Shown here in pieces: positions 54,710 through 64,000 of a DNA stretch of 64,000 nucleotides. Origin of the DNA: Calothrix sp. NIES-4101. GTDB taxonomy: Bacteria; Cyanobacteriota; Cyanobacteriia; Cyanobacteriales; Nostocaceae. Where the stretch lies: assembly GCA_004296455.1 (NCBI GenBank), contig AP018280.1:4278001-4342000 (forward strand), given 5' to 3'. The notes beneath the pieces were generated by a model. That model ran no database searches, was not told the DNA's origin, and saw only the letters and a list, made by a program, of their open reading frames with translations. The translations under genes were made by a program, and so were the position numbers. Each line of letters begins with the position of its first letter. Position 1 is the stretch's first letter.

Positions 54710-54990
54710 AAATCCATCGATGAAATCAAGTAACGCAGCATTAGAAGTTGTAAGTTACCAAATTTCTTTGCTCTGTAGTCGAGCGATCGCTACTTTCACG
54801 TTTTTAGGCAAGTTATTTAGATAAAGGCAATTTTTCTTGTTTATACATAAACAGAGCCTGGAGAAGTTATTTACCGATACAAGTATCCTAAAACCTAGTA
54901 ATGAACTATGTCAATAGGTAATGCACTTAAGTGACAAATGTTTAGAATAGAGCAAAAATAATGAACTATAACTAGTTTCTTTATTTTGAC

Positions 54991-55149
54991 GTGCCAACCA
55001 AAAAGCCTAGAACAACGATTTACCTTGAACCAGAACTGATGCAAGCGCTTGAAGAAAGAGCCAAGCAAGAAAAGCGCACAGTCAGTAATCTGTGTAATTT
55101 ATTGTTGGAACAAGCGATGAGCGAATGGTTGAAACAGAAGGGAAAATAA
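54991..55149 (+). CDS. Ribbon-helix-helix small protein (short, GTG start)
   Basis: 52 residues from the GTG at 54991 to the TAA at 55147-55149. PRTTIYLEPELMQALEERAK then RTVSNLCNLLLEQAM is a textbook RHH domain (strand, helix A, turn, helix B). It is the third RHH gene in the cluster and the closest to the CHAT/NB-ARC gene (107 bp upstream), so it may regulate it. No ribosome site is evident. Confidence 0.65.
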   Translation: MPTKKPRTTIYLEPELMQALEERAKQEKRTVSNLCNLLLEQAMSEWLKQKGK

Positions 55150-55256
55150 GCCCTTTTCGCAAATGAGCTAATTATTGTAAATTGCTGAAAAAAGCACAAC
55201 TTTGCGGAATTACGTGATAATACGGTGAAGGTAGCTATAAAAATCCCAAATAGGCT

Positions 55257-57893
55257 ATGTCGCTAACTTTCACTTTTGCCCTCAGTCAAAACCAAACTTT
55301 TGAGTTGCGCTGCAATTACGGTACTCGTCGTTTGGATACAAATGCGTTGGCGGCGTTAATTAATTTGTGTGAGGAACAATATTATACTCAGGATTTTGAT
55401 CGCCCCGCACAGTTGCAAAATATTGGTCGCGAATTATATCAATGGTTGGATGGGAAGGAAGGTTGGTTACGTCGGGGTTTGGAGGAAAGCGACGAACAGC
55501 AGATTTACCTCGATTTAATTCAAACAAGTGAAGCACAAGGATTGAATCCGCAAACCCAGAAAGTCGCGTTGGGGTTGGCGCATTTGCCTTGGGAATTGTT
55601 ACACGATGGTTCGCGGTTTTTACTGTTGGAAACCAATCTTTTACCTGTGCGGAAGGTACAACAACGCCAAAATAGGGTAATCGGGACGCAAAATCGCCCG
55701 TTACGGTTGTTATTTATGGCGACTTCCCCGGAATATCCAGGGATTTCACCTCTGGGTTTTGAACGGGAAGAGACGAATATTCTCAAAGCGACGGAAAAAC
55801 AGCCTTTGGCTTTGGTGGTGGAAGAAAGCGGTTCGGTAGAGGAATTAAAAAATCTCGTACAATCCTACGATGGAGATTATTTTGATGTATTTCATCTCAC
55901 TGGGCATGGGGTGATTTATACGGAAGCAAAATTTGGTAATTTACTGCCACCAGGCAAGCAAATCAGAGATAATACGCCTTGTTTTATTACCGAAGATGAT
56001 TTTGGGAATGTTGTATTTACGACTGCCGAGGATTTAGGGAAAGCCTTTAGTAGAAGTAATAAAGGGCGGTTTCCACGGGTAATTTTCCTTTCCGGCTGTC
56101 ATACCGGACAATTGGCGGATGGGGGAACGGTTCCCTCGATGGCTCAGGCTTTGGTGAAAGCGGGTGCGAGTGTAGTATTAGGTTGGGCGCGTCCGGTTTA
56201 TGATACAACGGGTATTGTGGCAGCGACGGCGATTTATCACGCTTTGGCGACGGGTGCGACGGTGGAAGAAGCGATAATTACCGCGCACCAGGAAATGATT
56301 AGTCAAAAATGTCCCGATGGGCATTTATTGCGGGTTTATCGGGATACGCGGGAAATTGGCAGTTTAGTGACATCGTTGAGGGGAAACAAGGGACGGGAAA
56401 AGCTGAAATTTAAAGCCGCAGAAAGCGAGTTTTTGGATGAGAATAATATTGTCAAAGTTGCCAGTCGTGGGGAGTTTGTGGGGCGCAGACGGGCTTTACA
56501 GAGATGTTTGCGGGCTTTGCGGGAAATGAGCGGCGAGGTAGGGGTATTTATTGCGGGAATGGGTGGACTTGGTAAAAGTTCTTTGGCTGCGCGGTTGTGT
56601 ACGCGGGTGCAATCGCAACGGGAAAATTTTGAGCGTGTGGTTTTGGTTGGTGTAGTTGATGAGGTGGGTTTGCTGGGGAAATTGGCAAGTAAATATCAAC
56701 GCTTTGCAGAGATTGGGGAAATTTTGAACCAACCAGGGGTTTCTCTACAGGGACGGTTAGAGAACTTTTTTGATGAAATTGAGACGCAGCATGAGAAACC
56801 GTTGTTACTGGTTTTGGATGATTTCGAGCAGAATATTCCCCCAGCGAACATCGAAGACGGTAGTTTGCGGATGACGACGGAAGCGTACCGGGTTCTGAAA
56901 GCGATTTGTGCGGCTTTGGCGGAAAATCAAGCTGAGAGTCGATTGATTGTCACCTGTCGCTATTTACGAGAGGATACTTTACCACCCCATAATCTGCATT
57001 TGGAAAGTTTAGCAGCGATGGGGAGATCGGATATTGATAAGATTGTCCGGGATTTGCAGGGAGAAGCCAAGGAAAAGTTACAGCAACAGAGGATTATTAA
57101 AATTGCCGATGGGAATCCGCGTTTGTTGAAGTGGTTGTTGGATGTGGTGCAGTTGGAAGTATCAGAACAGACAGAAATTGCTGGGGATGAGTTGTTGACG
57201 CGGTTGGAAGCGGTGGAGTTGAAGTTTCGAGAGAATATTTTAGCGGAAACCCTGTTGAGTGGGTTGGGGAATGGGGAAAAAAAGTTTCTGGCTAGGTTGA
57301 GTGTGTTTCGGTTGCCGGTGACGGAGGATATTCTTAGGGGTGTGGCATTTTCTCAAGAGGTAGCAGAAGCGCGAAATGTTGAGTGTTTGCGTTTGGTGGA
57401 ATCGGCGACGGTATACGCGACACAGCAGCCAGAATATCGGGTGACAACGATTTTAGAACCATTGTTGCAAGATGGGTTGACGGTGGAAGAATGGCAAAGC
57501 ACCAAAAAAGCTGCAACCGCAAGCATTTATAAAACCTGGTGGGAAGAAACAGGAGACACCTACAACGAAGAACAAGCACGGGAAATCGTCAGGTTAGCAG
57601 TATCCGCAACAGAAAAAGAAATTGCCATCACCATTGGGGATTTGATTGCTAATACATGGGTGAATGGTAGCCGTTATGTGGAAGTGCTGGAAATATGTCG
57701 GGAAATTCTCCAATTAGGCGCAGATTACCGGATTTTAGGAACTATTGCCAGAGCAGAAGAAACTTTGGGTTTAGTTGCAGATGCAAGGGAGCATTATCAA
57801 AAAGCTTTGGAACTTTGCCCAGAGGATGAATTAATTAGAAAAGCTGCCATTATTCACAACCGCACTTTACAACCAATCCTTACAAATATATGA
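55257..57893 (+). CDS. CHAT protease / NB-ARC-like ATPase / TPR protein (5' part of a frameshifted gene)
   Basis: 878 residues. After an N-terminal region (1-140) comes the CHAT caspase-like protease domain (about 145-365) with catalytic H in FHLTGHGVIY (about 218) and C in LSGCHTGQLADG (about 281). Then an NB-ARC-like ATPase: P-loop IAGMGGLGKSSLAAR (about 432), Walker B LLLVLDDFEQNI, LIVTCRY, GNPRLLKWLL. TPR-like helices start near 800 (YQKALELCPED). The frame ends early at 57893: a 44-nt deletion in the TPR array at about 57860 shifts the frame, and the protein continues at 57907-58692. It is a STAND-type conflict protein with protease effector and TPR sensor. High GC compared with neighbours. 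Confidence 0.88.
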   Translation: MSLTFTFALSQNQTFELRCNYGTRRLDTNALAALINLCEEQYYTQDFDRPAQLQNIGRELYQWLDGKEGWLRRGLEESDEQQIYLDLIQTSEAQGLNPQTQKVALGLAHLPWELLHDGSRFLLLETNLLPVRKVQQRQNRVIGTQNRPLRLLFMATSPEYPGISPLGFEREETNILKATEKQPLALVVEESGSVEELKNLVQSYDGDYFDVFHLTGHGVIYTEAKFGNLLPPGKQIRDNTPCFITEDDFGNVVFTTAEDLGKAFSRSNKGRFPRVIFLSGCHTGQLADGGTVPSMAQALVKAGASVVLGWARPVYDTTGIVAATAIYHALATGATVEEAIITAHQEMISQKCPDGHLLRVYRDTREIGSLVTSLRGNKGREKLKFKAAESEFLDENNIVKVASRGEFVGRRRALQRCLRALREMSGEVGVFIAGMGGLGKSSLAARLCTRVQSQRENFERVVLVGVVDEVGLLGKLASKYQRFAEIGEILNQPGVSLQGRLENFFDEIETQHEKPLLLVLDDFEQNIPPANIEDGSLRMTTEAYRVLKAICAALAENQAESRLIVTCRYLREDTLPPHNLHLESLAAMGRSDIDKIVRDLQGEAKEKLQQQRIIKIADGNPRLLKWLLDVVQLEVSEQTEIAGDELLTRLEAVELKFRENILAETLLSGLGNGEKKFLARLSVFRLPVTEDILRGVAFSQEVAEARNVECLRLVESATVYATQQPEYRVTTILEPLLQDGLTVEEWQSTKKAATASIYKTWWEETGDTYNEEQAREIVRLAVSATEKEIAITIGDLIANTWVNGSRYVEVLEICREILQLGADYRILGTIARAEETLGLVADAREHYQKALELCPEDELIRKAAIIHNRTLQPILTNI

Positions 57894-58160
57894 ATCCATC
57901 AACAATGTGCGAGGCAAAGCTGCTACCCTCCACAATATGGCAGATTTAAAAGCACAACAGGGAGAAATAGAAGATGCGATCGCACTTTACAACCAATCCT
58001 TACAAATATATGAATCCATCAACGATGTGCGAGGCAAAGCTGCTACCCTCCACAATATGGCAGATTTAAAAGCACAACAGGGAGAAATAGAAGATGCGAT
58101 CGCACTTTACAACCAATCCTTACAAATATATGAATCCATCAACGATGTACGAGGGAAAGC
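57861..58160 (+). repeat. Near-identical 120-nt TPR-coding tandem repeat
   Basis: Two complete units (57861-57980, 57981-58100) differ at a single base (CAACAATGTG against CAACGATGTG), and a third partial unit starts at 58101 and diverges from about 58150. Each unit encodes 40 residues, one TPR plus linker. Such identity indicates very recent duplication or gene conversion. A unit-length change leaves the frame intact, but the 5' edge has lost 44 nt. Confidence 0.85.
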
Positions 58161-58692
58161 TGCAACGTTAAATAATATGGCTTATTTAGCTGGAAAAATA
58201 GGGGATACAGCTAGAGAATTAGAACTATATTTGCAAGTTGCTGATATTTTGGGGCAAATCCGAGATTACATCAACTTACGCACAGTCTTAAAGAATTTAG
58301 GTGTCACCGATGAAAGCCAGAGAATTATCTACTTTGCCCAAGCGGTGTGGTTGTGTCTGCGGGTACAAATTCCCCTGACAGCTACCCTAGAAACTTTTGA
58401 AAGTATGTACCAATCGGTTCCCCAAGGGGATGAAATAGAAGCTTTACTGGGTGCGGGTGTGGTGTATTTGTGTGCGGTGCGTGGTGGAGAGCATCCCCAG
58501 TTAGAGGAGTTACAAGAGCGTGGCTTCAATATTTTATTAGGTGCGGCAGGGGCACAGGGAATTGAGACTCAGGAAGCGTTTGATACTTGGTATGAGTCGC
58601 AGCAGTTAAATAATCCTGAGTATTATATGCCGCGACTGTACGAGAAATTGGCGGAAATCGTCGGCGATGAATGGCTATTCGAGCGATTTTAA
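57907..58692 (+). CDS. TPR-containing 3' part of the frameshifted CHAT/NB-ARC gene
   Basis: 261 residues. The first 90 are TPRs (KAATLHNMADLKAQQGEIED, then AIALYNQSLQIYESIN, repeated), the next about 40 a diverged TPR, and residues about 130-261 a C-terminal domain (LETFESMYQSVPQGDEIEAL to the end). It is in the frame left by the deletion in the 55257 gene and lacks its own promoter; a start at 57907 is unlikely to be used. Joined to the first part the protein would be about 1145 residues. Frameshift reversal through repeat recombination could restore it. Confidence 0.8.
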   Translation: MRGKAATLHNMADLKAQQGEIEDAIALYNQSLQIYESINDVRGKAATLHNMADLKAQQGEIEDAIALYNQSLQIYESINDVRGKAATLNNMAYLAGKIGDTARELELYLQVADILGQIRDYINLRTVLKNLGVTDESQRIIYFAQAVWLCLRVQIPLTATLETFESMYQSVPQGDEIEALLGAGVVYLCAVRGGEHPQLEELQERGFNILLGAAGAQGIETQEAFDTWYESQQLNNPEYYMPRLYEKLAEIVGDEWLFERF

Positions 58693-58768
58693 GATGACGC
58701 AGCATAAAGTCGAATCCAAAATTAGCTCATAATATATGTACGTGGGCACTTTTTATGTTTAATTGTCT

Positions 58769-59347
58769 ATGAGCAACTTACTTCTCAATATTCCTCCCAA
58801 CCTAAAAGTTACCCAAGAGCAATTCGCCCTCCTTGCTGCTGCAAATCGAGACGTACAGCTAGAACTAACTCCCACTGGAGAACTAATTATTATGCCCCCT
58901 ACGGGAGGAAATACAGGTAAGCGTAACATAGACATTGAAGGACAACTTTGGTTTTGGAACCGACAAACAAAACTAGGTGTTGCTTTTAACTCCTCAACAG
59001 CTTTCCTACTTGCCAATGGAGCAGAACGTTCTCCCGATGCGGCTTGGGTAAGTCAAGCCAGATGGGATAAATTGAAACCAGAAGAACAAGACTCCTTTCC
59101 GCCACTTTGCCCAGATTTTGCGATTGAATTACGTTCCAAAAGTGACAATATGGAACCACTACGTAGAAAAATGCAGGAATATATCGATAATGGATTGCGT
59201 TTGGGGTGGCTAATTGATACAAAAAATCAAAAAGTGGAAATTTATCGTCCCAATCAATCCGTAGAAGTTGTGAATAGTCCCACAAGTTTATCTGGAGAGG
59301 ATGTTTTACCAGGATTTGTTTTAGATTTACAAGTTGTGTTTAGCTAG
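58769..59347 (+). CDS. Uma2-family endonuclease (DUF820)
   Basis: 192 residues from the ATG at 58769 (a TTG at 58763 would add two). Motifs of the family: FALLAAANRDVQLELTPTGELIIMPPTGG, then SPDAAWVSQARWDKL and CPDFAIELRSKSDN, the D-x-(18)-E-x-K pattern of a PD-(D/E)XK nuclease fold. Uma2 genes are abundant in cyanobacteria and are thought to be restriction-type or transposon-derived nucleases. It stands 76 bp after the TPR gene, and is followed 74 bp later by another nuclease-family gene. Confidence 0.9.
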   Translation: MSNLLLNIPPNLKVTQEQFALLAAANRDVQLELTPTGELIIMPPTGGNTGKRNIDIEGQLWFWNRQTKLGVAFNSSTAFLLANGAERSPDAAWVSQARWDKLKPEEQDSFPPLCPDFAIELRSKSDNMEPLRRKMQEYIDNGLRLGWLIDTKNQKVEIYRPNQSVEVVNSPTSLSGEDVLPGFVLDLQVVFS

Positions 59348-59421
59348 CAATTTTGAAGACATTTGGTTCCAGGCAGATTGTAAAATCGAAAAATTGCGCC
59401 ACCAATCCAACACCAACCAGT

Positions 59422-60207
59422 GTGAAAACTGACACAATCTTCTACCGCTTATTCCAAAGCTTCCCCAGCATCTTCTTTGAACTCATCAACCAACCCCCAG
59501 AAACCGCCAACACCTACCAATTTTCCTCCGTCGAAGTCAAACAACTGGCTTTCCGTATAGATAGTGTATTCCTCCCCCAAGACAACCCCTCATCCCCCAT
59601 CTATTTCGTAGAAGTCCAATTTCAACCTGACAAAAAACTCTACTCTCGCCTATTTACGGAAATCTTTCTTTACCTCGACAAAACCGAACTCACCAACAAT
59701 TGGCGAGGAGTTGTCGTATATCCCAACCGCAACACAGATACAGGCGAGACCGAGAGGTATATAGAACTACTCACATCCGGACGCATCACGCGCATATACT
59801 TAGACGAACTCGATACCCCAACATCAATCGCCATTGCAACTGTTAAATTAGTAGTAGAACCGGAATCGAGTGCAGTAACAAAAGCCAGGGAGTTAATCAA
59901 CCTTGCCAAACAACAAATAGAATCGGAAATAGCCCAAAGGGAATTTCTTGAACTAATAGAAACCATCATCGTCTACAAATTTCCCCAAAAAAGCAGAGAG
60001 GAGATAGAACAAATGTTTGGATTTAGCGAATTAAAACAAACCAAAGTTTACCAAGAAGCCAAACAGGAAGGGAGAACAGAAGGCAAACTGGAAGGAAAAT
60101 TAGAAGCGGTTCCTTTAATGTTGAATTTGGGTGCAACAGTAGAACAAATTGCTGAATCTTTAGATTTGGATATTGAGTTGGTGCGGTCAGTTGCAAGCCA
60201 TAAATAA
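59422..60207 (+). CDS. Rpn-family nuclease (DUF2887)
   Basis: 261 residues from the GTG at 59422, where the family's usual start KTDTIFYRLFQSFPSIFFELI begins; an in-frame upstream start (59353) overlaps the gene before. Nuclease-fold residues are in LAFRIDSVFLP (D), YFVEVQFQPD (E-x-Q/K) and LYSRLFTEIFLYL. The C-terminus is a charged helix with a short QEGRTEGKLEGKLE repeat typical of Rpn/DUF2887 proteins. Relatives promote recombination. It is adjacent to the Uma2 gene, giving two nuclease genes in a row. Confidence 0.87.
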   Translation: MKTDTIFYRLFQSFPSIFFELINQPPETANTYQFSSVEVKQLAFRIDSVFLPQDNPSSPIYFVEVQFQPDKKLYSRLFTEIFLYLDKTELTNNWRGVVVYPNRNTDTGETERYIELLTSGRITRIYLDELDTPTSIAIATVKLVVEPESSAVTKARELINLAKQQIESEIAQREFLELIETIIVYKFPQKSREEIEQMFGFSELKQTKVYQEAKQEGRTEGKLEGKLEAVPLMLNLGATVEQIAESLDLDIELVRSVASHK

Positions 60208-60211
60208 AAAA

Positions 60212-60231
60212 AGCGAGGAAGTCTCGCTCCC
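60212..60231 (+). terminator. Hairpin terminator between the nuclease and exoprotein genes
   Basis: AGCGAG (60212) pairs with CTCGCT (60223) around GAAGT, just after the stop of the DUF2887 gene; A-runs precede it. The core sequence (GGGAGCGAGAC on the minus strand) is the same as the palindrome at 39685. It may serve both converging genes. Confidence 0.45.
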
Positions 60232-60299
60232 TCACTATTAGAAAATTAGTACAGCCTAACTAAATCTTGTTGTTACATTGAGATGTAATAACTTTATTT

Positions 60300-63200
60300 T
60301 TAAACTACACTAACCGAAAAAACAAAGCTATTTGCATCCAGGGATATAGCGGTAATTCCTAATAATGAAGCTAATTCAGTACTGCCGACTTTTACCAAAG
60401 TGTCATTACCTTGTTGTAAAAGTGTTAAGCCACTAAACTTACTCACGCCAGTAATACCGCCAATACCAATTACGTCAATTCCTGGGGTAAAGTCGGTGAT
60501 AATGTTTTTACTCGTAGGGAGGCTAGCATTCACAATCCAGAAGGAGTCAGCGCCATTACCGCCAGTCAAGCGGTTATTTCCTCGATCGCCAGCAAATAGC
60601 ACATCATCACCATCACCACCAAATAAGGAATCATTGGAATTAGAGAAAAGTTTGTCATCTCCAGAACCACCATAAAGACGGTTATTGCTACCACCACTGA
60701 TGAGAATGTCTTCACCTGAGCCACCATAGAGGTATTGACGAGAACCTTCAATTACTTGCAGGGTATCATTACCTGCTCCACCAAATAAGTTATTACTACC
60801 ATTGGCTTCGACTACGGTAAGTTCATCGTTACCATTACCCCCATCAACATTAGTATTTTTTGCAGGTTCATTAGCACCAAGAAAAACGCGATCGCTTCCA
60901 TTACCTGTGGAGACTAAAGAGTCACTACCAGCAAATACTGTGTCATCACCGTTACCAGTGTTAATAGTATTTTTTTGGCTACCCTCGACAGTATCCGCAC
61001 CGTTACCTGTGAATAAAGTTTGACCAGGTTGGAGATTGTTGCTAGTACCAAATTGAATGTCTGGTTTTTTGGCAGGATCTACCTCAAACTGGCTGACAAT
61101 TTGCGGTTGACGGCTAATAACTGCACTGGGGTTAGCGGCTAATTCCTCACGGTTGTATGGTTCAATTCCATAGGTGGTGACAGTTAGCTTCTGAGTTTGG
61201 GGGTCAATATTAAACTCAGTCCAGCCGTAGGTTTGGGTGGCGATGTAATCTCCTTGTAAAAGCTTGGCATTAATTAAGCCGTTGGCTTCGGGGAGATTGT
61301 TATTTAAGCCTACAGGGTCATAACCTAAAGGAGTTAGACTAGAATTTATCGCCTGTTTGATGAAATCGTCTTTGTCGTTGGCTAGGCTATCGGCATCATT
61401 GGCGACAGCAAGCGAATCGTATAAGGCTTTCTGTGCTGGGGTGAGAAAGTCGGCTACTGTTGGGCCAAAGGGCGCATCGAAGGCAACGGAACCTGTGCTA
61501 ATCTCAAAGGCACTAGTAGCAATTTGTGCTTGACCTGGGGCTAATTGATAAGTGAGATTATTGACGACTGTACCGTGAATATCAGCAGTGACAAAGACAA
61601 CGTTACTGATGTTGTTATCATTGATGAACTTGAGAATTTCGGTGCGTTCGGCGGCGTAACCCTCAAAGCGATCGCTCGCAGCAACTACCCCTAAATTCTG
61701 GATTGGCTCTGGCACCATGATAAACTTCCAGGTGATGCCGTTATTTTTGGCTTCTAAGAGGTCGCGTTTCAGGTCTTCTAGTTGCTGTTTTCCTAATAAA
61801 GTGCGATTACTCTGAAAGGATTTGCCTAGATAATCAGCAACTTGCGCGGGATCGTTGGGGTTAGCAATATCCGGTAATTCTGGATCTCGGAAGGAACGGG
61901 TATCGAGAACGAAGGTGGCAGCATCACTGCCGTAAGTATTATAACGGTAAAGTTTACGTTCTCCATCAGTGCGGGCATCACCTGTTTGACCGTAGAACTG
62001 ATCGCGGATGGGGTTGTATTCTTGGAAAGCTTGCAGACCGTTGTCGTATAGTGGTGAGTCATTGACTAACCCGGAACTCGCACCATATAAAGCTTGATCT
62101 GCGGCTGAGGCGGTGGCTAAATTCTCACCGCCTGTGAAATCGTTGACTACCTCATGGTCATCAATGGTTGCCAAAATAGAAGTTGAAGCCCGTAAATCTT
62201 GCCAAGTATTTTTACCATAGCGATCGCTGTAGACTTCTGCTTGTTTAGCGCGGTAATCTTCTAAAGTTGTAGCTTGGGCTTTTTCTGTGCCATCTGGGTT
62301 TCTCAGTCCGGGTGAGGGGTAGTCTGCATAGATGGTATCGCCAAATTCAAAGAAGAATTTCAGGTTGGCATCATCTGCATTGCTAATAGCTGGATAGGGT
62401 GCTAATTCTCCCCGCCAGTCCCCAGAGACACCAAATTTTAACCCTGCTTTTGTGCCAATATTTGCCGCCGTACTAAATTTACCTGTAGCGGTTGCGCCTG
62501 CTGCGTCGGTGACTCTGTAGTAATACTGGGTTCCTGCTTGCAGTCCCGCCACTTCAACTTTCACAGGCTGGTTGATATTAGTAACGCTGACGGTTTTTGT
62601 GCCTGCGATCGCATTAAAGTTGGCATCAGTTGCATATTCAAATTTCACGTCCCCAGGGAAAATACTCCGCGCCCAGAGAACTGTAGAGTTTTGGGTGGTA
62701 TCACCACTGGCGATTCCATTCACCGAAATTGGTGTTGCAGTATTAGCAACTTGTTGACGGCTGGTTGCGGTTGAACTCCAGTTACCATCAATAGGGGTAA
62801 TGGTAATATTTCGCTCTAAGAATCTGCCCCCTTCCGATGACAAATCTCCTGTACCTGTATTGCTGGAAGCCCCTAAAGTTAAGCCAGGAACTCCGGGCTG
62901 AATCTCAGCTACCTTTAAACCCAGGCTGCTAGCTTGGTCAAATTTGGTAACTGCAACCCCTGTAATTGTGCTGAATTTGGCAATATCGGGATTATAAGCA
63001 GGGATATTGATATTTAAACCTGTTCCTTTCGGCAGTAAATCTGCATTACTACCTTGAGTGGCTTGGAGTTGGTTAATCGCATCAACAACCAACCTCGCAC
63101 CGATTTCATAGGCTTTTTCCGTGCTGGATTTATCGCCTGTTTGTAACCCAGCAAGGTCAATTCCTGCACTAACTGCGATCGCCGGAATGCCATTTTGTAA

Positions 63201-64000
63201 TGCAGTTACCGCCGCGCTGATTGTACCAGAAGAAACGGCATCTAAACCGATGTTTTCACCTTCATTAATGCCGGAAATCACCAAATCGGGTTTATTTATA
63301 TTCTCCTTAGATAATATGTAATCAAGTCCCGCCCAAGTGGTGACAACTGGAGTCCCATCGACATACCATTTGTTTTTGCTGGTATCAAATTCTACAACTT
63401 CCATATTCTGGAAAATCTTATCGGTGTTGATGGAAGTACCTTTCCCGCTTTGCTGGTCTTTGGGTGCGACTAAAATCACGTTGTGACCAGCAGACGTTAA
63501 AGTTTTGTAGATGACATCAATACCTTTGGCTTGATAGCCATCATCATTCACCAGCAGAATATTTAACGCCTTGCTAGCAGGCTTGATTGCATCCATTAAA
63601 CCTGGGACTTTTAGGTTAGCAAGAGAACTCAGTGCTTGGCGTTCACTTTGGGTTGTACTCCAATCGCCATCAAAGGGAGTTACCGTCACTCGCCCTGCTA
63701 AGAATTGTTCGCCTTCTGAGAATGGTTTTGGTGTTGTCCCATCAGGTAAGGAATTTTGAGTATAAAGTATGCCTTGTCCTGTGCCAAAGTTAGGCGGTAA
63801 TTCCCCAAATTTGAAATCAAAACTACCTGCACTGTCAAACTCTGTAAAAGCTATACCTTGAATTTTGTCAGTTGCCGGGATATTGACATTTAAACCAATA
63901 CCTTTTGGTAAGATAGCGGGATTATTGCCTTGTTTTGCTTGTAATTGGGCAATTAAATCGACAACGTAATTAGCACCAACATCGTAGGCTTTATCAGTAC
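60300..64000 (-). CDS. SurE / PhoD phosphatase / RTX exoprotein (5' end outside window)
   Basis: The frame is open to the window edge, so at least 1233 residues. Order: end of one SurE-like repeat ([17 protein letters not shown]), a full SurE 5'-nucleotidase-like domain ([41 protein letters not shown]), a fibronectin-like PhoD N-terminal domain, then the PhoD alkaline-phosphatase/phosphodiesterase domain ([40 protein letters not shown]), and a C-terminal RTX block ([24 protein letters not shown]). RTX repeats bind calcium and go with type I secretion, so this is probably an exported phosphatase for phosphorus scavenging. The fusion and repeated SurE part are unusual. Confidence 0.9.
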   Translation of the reverse strand, partial: TDKAYDVGANYVVDLIAQLQAKQGNNPAILPKGIGLNVNIPATDKIQGIAFTEFDSAGSFDFKFGELPPNFGTGQGILYTQNSLPDGTTPKPFSEGEQFLAGRVTVTPFDGDWSTTQSERQALSSLANLKVPGLMDAIKPASKALNILLVNDDGYQAKGIDVIYKTLTSAGHNVILVAPKDQQSGKGTSINTDKIFQNMEVVEFDTSKNKWYVDGTPVVTTWAGLDYILSKENINKPDLVISGINEGENIGLDAVSSGTISAAVTALQNGIPAIAVSAGIDLAGLQTGDKSSTEKAYEIGARLVVDAINQLQATQGSNADLLPKGTGLNINIPAYNPDIAKFSTITGVAVTKFDQASSLGLKVAEIQPGVPGLTLGASSNTGTGDLSSEGGRFLERNITITPIDGNWSSTATSRQQVANTATPISVNGIASGDTTQNSTVLWARSIFPGDVKFEYATDANFNAIAGTKTVSVTNINQPVKVEVAGLQAGTQYYYRVTDAAGATATGKFSTAANIGTKAGLKFGVSGDWRGELAPYPAISNADDANLKFFFEFGDTIYADYPSPGLRNPDGTEKAQATTLEDYRAKQAEVYSDRYGKNTWQDLRASTSILATIDDHEVVNDFTGGENLATASAADQALYGASSGLVNDSPLYDNGLQAFQEYNPIRDQFYGQTGDARTDGERKLYRYNTYGSDAATFVLDTRSFRDPELPDIANPNDPAQVADYLGKSFQSNRTLLGKQQLEDLKRDLLEAKNNGITWKFIMVPEPIQNLGVVAASDRFEGYAAERTEILKFINDNNISNVVFVTADIHGTVVNNLTYQLAPGQAQIATSAFEISTGSVAFDAPFGPTVADFLTPAQKALYDSLAVANDADSLANDKDDFIKQAINSSLTPLGYDPVGLNNNLPEANGLINAKLLQGDYIATQTYGWTEFNIDPQTQKLTVTTYGIEPYNREELAANPSAVISRQPQIVSQFEVDPAKKPDIQFGTSNNLQPGQTLFTGNGADTVEGSQKNTINTGNGDDTVFAGSDSLVSTGNGSDRVFLGANEPAKNTNVDGGNGNDELTVVEANGSNNLFGGAGNDTLQVIEGSRQYLYGGSGEDILISGGSNNRLYGGSGDDKLFSNSNDSLFGGDGDDVLFAGDRGNNRLTGGNGADSFWIVNASLPTSKNIITDFTPGIDVIGIGGITGVSKFSGLTLLQQGNDTLVKVGSTELASLLGITAISLDANSFVFSVSVV

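Noticed and set aside
57861-58160. CRISPR-like regular repeats
   Set aside because: The 120-nt repeats are contiguous and code for TPR units; there are no short repeats with unique spacers.

Overview
The window comes from a filamentous, probably heterocyst-forming (Nostocales-type) cyanobacterium. This rests on the many GCGATCGC (HIP1) octamers, small dispersed repeats of the Nostoc/Calothrix kind, and typical cyanobacterial families (AAA-like/WD40 proteins, NB-ARC/WD40, CHAT proteases, Uma2 and DUF2887 nucleases, DUF4278, haemagglutinin-type exoproteins, SurE/PhoD/RTX exoenzyme). No genus can be assigned from sequence alone. No rRNA, tRNA or CRISPR array was recognised.

Region 1-7 kb is a graveyard of broken genes and mobile DNA: the 3' part of an MFS transporter, a GNAT fragment, a frameshifted Rep-like gene cut by an ISAs1-family element, an aldo/keto-reductase-like fragment, a small membrane-protein gene broken by an IS66-family element (8-bp target duplication) and by a 125-bp TA-flanked MITE, and a decayed Kelch-type gene. 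Region 7-13 kb holds an AAA-like/WD40 giant and an HTH-AAA protein. Region 13-22 kb is an envelope/secretome island: small secreted proteins, a penicillin-binding-type serine hydrolase with a duplicated 3' fragment, a two-partner-secretion exoprotein with a truncated neighbour, an IS5-type remnant and a short operon with a DUF6876-like gene.

Region 22.7-28 kb is the most system-like locus: a ParA/MinD-like ATPase and an HTH-AAA STAND-type ATPase in one operon, transcribed away from a second operon of a P-loop ATPase that overlaps a TPR protein. Region 28-34 kb has a methyltransferase, a PNPOx-like flavoprotein and an NB-ARC/WD40 protein. Region 34-50 kb contains a flavin monooxygenase facing a cyclic-peptide-type ABC exporter, a thioredoxin/CcdA/thioredoxin thiol-relay set, an ECF sigma/anti-sigma/cupin operon, a second AAA-like/WD40 protein and an 856-residue protein of unknown function. 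Five genes here share one unusual promoter architecture (TTAACTTTTCTGTATYGAC, about 16 bp, then TATA), which points to a local regulon.

Region 50-55 kb shows insertion inside insertion: a plasmid-type gene is split by an IS5-family element whose transposase is split by a second, identical copy of the 125-bp MITE; next to it lies a CHAT pseudogene carrying a different 161-bp MITE-like insert. Three ribbon-helix-helix genes and a set of CTTTAAAG palindromes follow. Region 55-64 kb has a CHAT/NB-ARC/TPR protein frameshifted inside near-identical 120-nt TPR repeats, two PD-(D/E)XK nuclease-family genes, and a large SurE-PhoD-RTX exoprotein that runs off the window.

Overall this is accessory DNA rich in NTP-dependent conflict/signalling proteins (at least eight P-loop STAND, AAA or ParA genes) and active or recently active transposons.
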